A stretch of DNA of 64,000 nt from Distichodus sexfasciatus. Lineage: Eukaryota > Chordata > Actinopteri > Characiformes > Distichodontidae. The translations under genes were made by a program, and so were the position numbers. This document shows positions 59,700 to 64,000 of the stretch, piece by piece (position 1 is the first letter of the stretch; every line of letters begins with the position of its first letter). The notes beneath the pieces are model-generated. The model was given only the letters and a program-made list of their open reading frames with translations, was not told the DNA's origin and ran no database searches. The stretch covers positions 864,228-928,227 of the forward strand of contig JAVGVS010000096.1 of the NCBI GenBank assembly GCA_032718565.1, read 5' to 3'.

Positions 59700-60500
59700 A
59701 ACACAGTGCAAAAGTATATTTACAGTACCTGAAACACACACTTTTGGAAAAGTAAAGATTCCTTGCAAACAAAATAACTTCCATACAAGTTAAAAGTCAC
59801 CCATTAGAATACAAATTGAGTAAAAGTTCTAAAGTATCTGATGTTATCAGTACATCATTTGCTGATATTAGAGAAAGCCATTACAAGAAATACTAAGAAA
59901 TCATAAGTCTTAAAGTTAATTGAAAGTGAGTGATCATTTGTCATTGTGAACATAGCGCAGCACACAGTGCACCACAACGAAATGTGACCTCTGCATTTGA
60001 CCCATCCGTGAAGGAGCAATGGGCAGCTAACCTGGGGAGTAGTGCCTGGGGACGGTACATTGCTCATGAGTATCTCAGTGGCAACTTTACCGGTCCTAGA
60101 TTCGAATCTGCAACCTTCTGATCACAGGGTGAAAACGCTACCATTACGCCACCAACTGCCCCACAACCACCAATTGCCAATGAAGTGTTTTAATTGGCTT
60201 GTTTTCAATATTTGATCTGAATTTTCTGATTCCTTTAATAGCAAAATGATAAGTATGACATGACATTGAACAAATTCAACGTTTTGGATTTTGTTCCTCC
60301 AGTTGCATAAAAGTCTAGGTTGCACTACTTTAGTATCAGCTCCCCTTTATTTTCTGACAGTGGTGATGAAATGAGGTGAAAAACGGAACAAAGTTCATTA
60401 CTTAAAATAGTAATTGTAAAATTGTAATTGTAACTGATAATAGCCAGTCCAAGTACTTAAATACAGTAGTGAAGCACAATTACTCAGGTACCACACAACA
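59700..60500. mobile_element. Degraded AGTAC-type hAT sequence split by a SINE
   Basis: Both sides of the SINE at 59926-60162 contain motifs like those at the ends of the hAT element at 10112-10810: AAAAGTAAAGATTCC and GAGTAAAAGTTC on the left, and CATTACTTAAAATAGTAATT, CAAGTACTTAAATACAGTA and ATTACTCAGGTACC on the right. Ends and target duplication are not recognisable, so this is a tentative call. Confidence 0.3.
59926..60162 (-). mobile_element. tRNA-derived SINE, GGGGCAGTTGG family
   Basis: Minus-strand copy from GTGAGTGATCATTTGTCATT to CGCCACCAACTGCCCC. The B box in reverse complement reads AGATTCGAATCTAGG, close to consensus, so it is one of the better-preserved copies. Confidence 0.9.
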
Positions 60501-62150
60501 CCGCCACAGTGACACTGATATGGATTGTTATGATATTGCTTGTATGAGGCGCAGCAGTTGTGAAATGAACAACACCTCGGAATTTGCAAATATCCAGAAA
60601 TTTGAACTGAGTTGTGCTGTGTCGATTCCACCTTGCTAAATGAAAGACAGGTAGGAAAAGCCTGTTCCTTCCCCGCAGACATAACAGCTCTCCAGCTGAG
60701 TCACAGTGTAATCAGCAGAAGGACTGCTTGTCAACTGTTCAGATTGCGGCTGCCTGCATTGTTTTGGAGCACTTCAGATAAATAGTGTTTTCAGCTGGAG
60801 CGGGTTTTCAGGGCTCCAGACGCAAACAGGAAGACAGCTGAAACCTCTACTAAGGTGCCTTCCGTGGTTCGGACTTCTATAAAGGAGACATGCCTAAAAT
60901 AAACAGTCGTTCCTGCCTTGTGTCTTTTCTTCTTTTCTTATCTTTATACTCAGCCTTCTGTCCAAAGCTAACAGGGATGGTAGTTTCTCTTTCTGGTTTT
61001 ACAGGTGCGTCAGTGACGTAAGTTCTATATTTGCCCCAAACAATATGTTTTAATGAAGGGAGTGAGCTTTCTTTAACCCCCGGGAAGCGCTCGTGTCTGA
61101 GGGTAACATGCTAGTCATGCAAACGGAGCATTCTTAAAATGGCTGGTGATTATGTAAATGAAATGCATGGGCTAAGAGACTAAAAGGATGAATTGAGCAA
61201 TCAGACCTGGAGGTGTGCACCGATGAAGGAGGTAAGAGGAAGCTGAGTGTGTTTTTCTTGCACACATTCATATCAGTTAATCTGATCTCCAGTCAATGGA
61301 CTAGATGGTCAATTTGAACTGAAGTTCCCACTGCAAGTCTCAGTTCTCTCTTTCTCACCTAAAAGGTGTTAAGGTGAAAAGAAACATGCTGTCCATCTCT
61401 AAAGATTGCATTTGCAATTCTCTGAGGACGGGCTGAACTTTGATTGTTTGGCATTTGGAGCGAATGAACACAAAAATCTTGTCAGCATGTGCTTCTTAAG
61501 GGAAAACCTTATATCGTTGTGTGCCAGCCGAATATTTACTTAATTCCTCTTTTTAGGAGGGCTGGCTGTTGCGTAAGTGCGAAGGATGCAGCTGTATTTC
61601 AATGAAGCTGTGCTCCCATGTTTACCGCACAATGTTTTCAGAGATATTTTGGGATCTGAAGTGCTGCCGAAAAGGTCTTCTGCAGAGATGCTAAGCCACA
61701 GTCTCTCGCGCCGCCTGAGCACTTTATGGTCGTTCACATCCGTGAATGCTTTGTCGACTCGTGCATCTTTGACATGAATGTTTCTAAATGGATTGGACAG
61801 TTGGTTATTCATTTTTGATGCGTCGAAGGGAACATCTTCCATCGAAGGTCCTGCTTTCATCTTACAGCCACAGCGTGTGGCGGTGTAATTAGCATGTGTG
61901 TCTGGAAAGGTTCCTGGCCAAAAGACCTTCATTTACATGAAATGTACAAAGCATTTCTTTTCAAGAAGCACAAATTATGAAACAAGTCTCTGAAGGGGGT
62001 ATTTACAAAGTGATGATTGTTGCACTGGTATTCAGCCCATGAGGCACAGCATGTGATACTTATCTTTTTCAGTTGCTGATCAGGACTTTAACCTTTCTTT
62101 CCTTGATTTTGGTACAAATGCAACCGTTAATTAAAGCAAAAACATTTCAG
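60501..62150. other. Upstream flank, no gene
   Basis: Unique sequence. The 130-codon minus-strand frame at 61540-61932 lacks any domain that I know and has no splice or promoter context. Confidence 0.6.
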
Positions 62151-62154
62151 ATGC

Positions 62155-62600
62155 CAGTGTCGTATTTAGGTATGGGTGACATGGGCAACCGCCCAAGGAA
62201 GCATCTTGTCGGAGGCGGCATGGATGCTCAGAAAAACAGAACATTTGTCATGTTTATGCAATTGGTTTCCCATTTTCATGTCCCATCAATGATTTCACGT
62301 GACTCTGTATCTCTGTCATGCAGACTTTTGCTTGCTGGAAAGAGCTGACAACAGTGTTGAGAGATGAGGATGGGAGAGGGATGGACTGACCTCAGGTTTC
62401 CCCACTGGAGGGAGCAGAGAAACTATCAAACATCAGACTCAGAGTGGGTTGTAGATATTGTTATGTTTGTCATAATAATTTTAAAGTAAAACAGCTATTT
62501 CGTACAGAATGGTGCTGGTAGGGTGTAATGGACAGGTGTGGGAGATGGGCACCAAAGAAGGGGTTTGCTCGGGGCACCATACAGGCCAGAATTGCCACTG
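62155..62600. mobile_element. Non-autonomous hAT element (CAGTG ends)
   Basis: It starts CAGTGTCGTATTTAGGTATG and ends CCAGAATTGCCACTG. The flanks are TCAGATGC (62147-62154) and TCAGATGT (62601-62608), a 7/8 target duplication. The two ends carry GGGCGACATGGGCAACCGCCC-like and GCTCGGGGCACC sequence. The 91-codon frame inside it is not a gene. Confidence 0.82.
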
Positions 62601-63614
62601 TCAGATGTCCATAGTTCTGCTGAGTAGAAACATTCAGTCTATTCTTACATATGTCATCCACTTCACCACTAGTCAGTTTCCAACTACAGCAGTCCACTTG
62701 AGCTGGATCTTATTCTCAACACAGCATGAAGACTGACATGGCAATGGTACTATGTGTTGAGCGCTGTTAGAATGGGTGTATAAGACACAGCAGCATTACT
62801 GAGGTTTTAGTACGTATCTTCATCAATTCTGCATTGACAACAATCCCATAAATGCCCAGAAAAGAATGCTTCTGTGGTCAAATTAAACCAAACAATCGAT
62901 AAAGGACTACTGTAGGACTAACACTAACTATGGATAATGAGAGACCGTCTGTAGACTCTAACTGTACATTCATAAACAAGATACATATTCCTATTATTTA
63001 GCATATAGAGCATATATCATTTAAAAGCCCTACTCTCCCCACCGGCTTCAAAACTCCATCATTATTCATATCTGCAAGAAAAATTGAGATTGAAGATTTC
63101 TTTCTTAGTTTCATACAGTTACACAAATACATGTAGTGAAATGTAAACCTGATTCACCTGTGTACAACCATTTCACTTGCTCTAATTGCCTGTTTATTTT
63201 TGCCTTACCGCTTATTCCGTTTACCTCTGTTTTTCATCCCACCTTGCTCTGAATTTAATGTGTTACACTCTTGCTGCCTTTTGACTCAGACCTGTCTTTG
63301 ACCACGTCTATTTCATCCCCTTAATTTTGATTTAAAATCTGCTTTCTACTAAATCAGTCTGTGATTCATGAGTGTTGCTCAGTGGCACCAACTCCTCTAA
63401 AGGCCATTTCACACACAATTCACACCATGCTGGCCTACTTGTATAGAAATGATTGAATCATGAACTTCAGTACAGATTAACAGGCTTATATTTCTGCTGT
63501 ATAACAAGGCGAGCAAGTGTAGGTACAAGTCAGCTGTTCTTAATGTGGATGGTATGTGTACAGTAAGTGTTATCGTAAGATGATCTTAGGTTGTGTGACT
63601 ACTAAACAGAAATC

Positions 63615-63812
63615 TTTCTAGTGGCAGGCGATAGCAGTCTGTGGTTTTGGCTTTAGAAGGTCAGGGCTAGAGTCCCAGAAGACGTCTACTGCCATTTTGC
63701 CCTCAGGCACAGCACTTAACCTTATCACTTAATTTGCTGCAGGATGACTGTCTCCACGTTTAGTTAATGTAAGTCACTTTGGGTAAAAGTGTCTGCTAAA
63801 TGAGTAAATGTT
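63615..63812 (+). mobile_element. Diverged tRNA-derived SINE of the second type
   Basis: The end AAGTCACTTTGGGTAAAAGT and GTCTGCTAAATGAGTAAATG is the standard 3' part of this SINE type. The tRNA-like head near 63625-63680 is degraded. Confidence 0.65.
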
Positions 63813-64000
63813 GCTGTTAGCCAGCTAATTACCCTGCCACCATTCAGTGGGTTTTGTGCTAATTAGCTGCAAATGCTCCCGTGATTTCTAATGCTTTTCT
63901 TACCTATTATGATTCTAGACTGAAAGGGACGTAATGACATAATCCTACTGGGAAAGGCATTTTCCTTTCTTCAATGAAATTGTTCTCAAATATATCAGAA

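Noticed and set aside
61540..61932. 130-codon minus-strand open frame
   Set aside because: No domain recognised; the opposite strand is also open over part of it, as expected of chance frames in mixed-composition DNA.

Overview
The window is vertebrate nuclear DNA, almost certainly from a teleost fish. Coding density is very low. The one clear gene piece has consensus splice sites on both sides. The rest is a mix of tRNA-derived SINEs, non-autonomous hAT elements with 8-bp target-site duplications, a Tc1/mariner element, a LINE-1 3' end and long microsatellites. I cannot name the species from the sequence alone.

Gene content. The only well-supported gene is adgrb3 (brain-specific angiogenesis inhibitor 3, an adhesion GPCR), on the minus strand. 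Its first coding exon lies at 31629-32382, plus 15 bases of 5' leader up to a splice acceptor at 32397/32398. It encodes the signal peptide, the CUB-like N-terminal domain and a cysteine-rich stretch, 251 codons plus one base, and ends at a GTGAGT donor. The leader holds a two-codon upstream ORF that stops one base before the main ATG. A CpG-rich, promoter-like region lies at about 34560-34985. Between it and the exon are two long microsatellites, (GT)n(AG)27 and (AAT)24. Everything from 31628 down to base 1 is the first part of the next adgrb3 intron; I found no further exon there. Everything above about 35 kb is upstream flank with no recognisable gene.

Intron side (1-31.6 kb). Non-autonomous hAT elements dominate. 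Three copies of one family (11523-12610, 19010-20454, 27657-28242) have 8-bp duplications. The first two were each invaded separately by a second hAT-like family (11681-~12345 and 19526-20300). A LINE-1 3' end (9652-10965) carries another hAT (10112-10810) in its 3' UTR, with a perfect 8-bp duplication. Two copies of a ~650-bp element with long terminal inverted repeats (18166-18816, 22345-22986) face each other 3.5 kb apart. SINE copies, an AACGTT-rich patch, a CpG-rich patch at 24.2-24.8 kb and a possible solo LTR complete this side.

Upstream side (35-64 kb). This holds a rearranged local duplication (37141-37510 against 38910-39312), two SINEs with 14-bp target duplications (40131-40470, 51746-52081), many copies of a second tRNA-derived SINE, and a Tc1 element (54292-55805) that has lost the outer part of its right inverted repeat. 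Its transposase frame has three nonsense codons and Glu in place of the first catalytic Asp. A 446-bp hAT element lies at 62155-62600. I found no evidence for a new multi-gene system; the main interest is transposon stratigraphy and the adgrb3 5' region.
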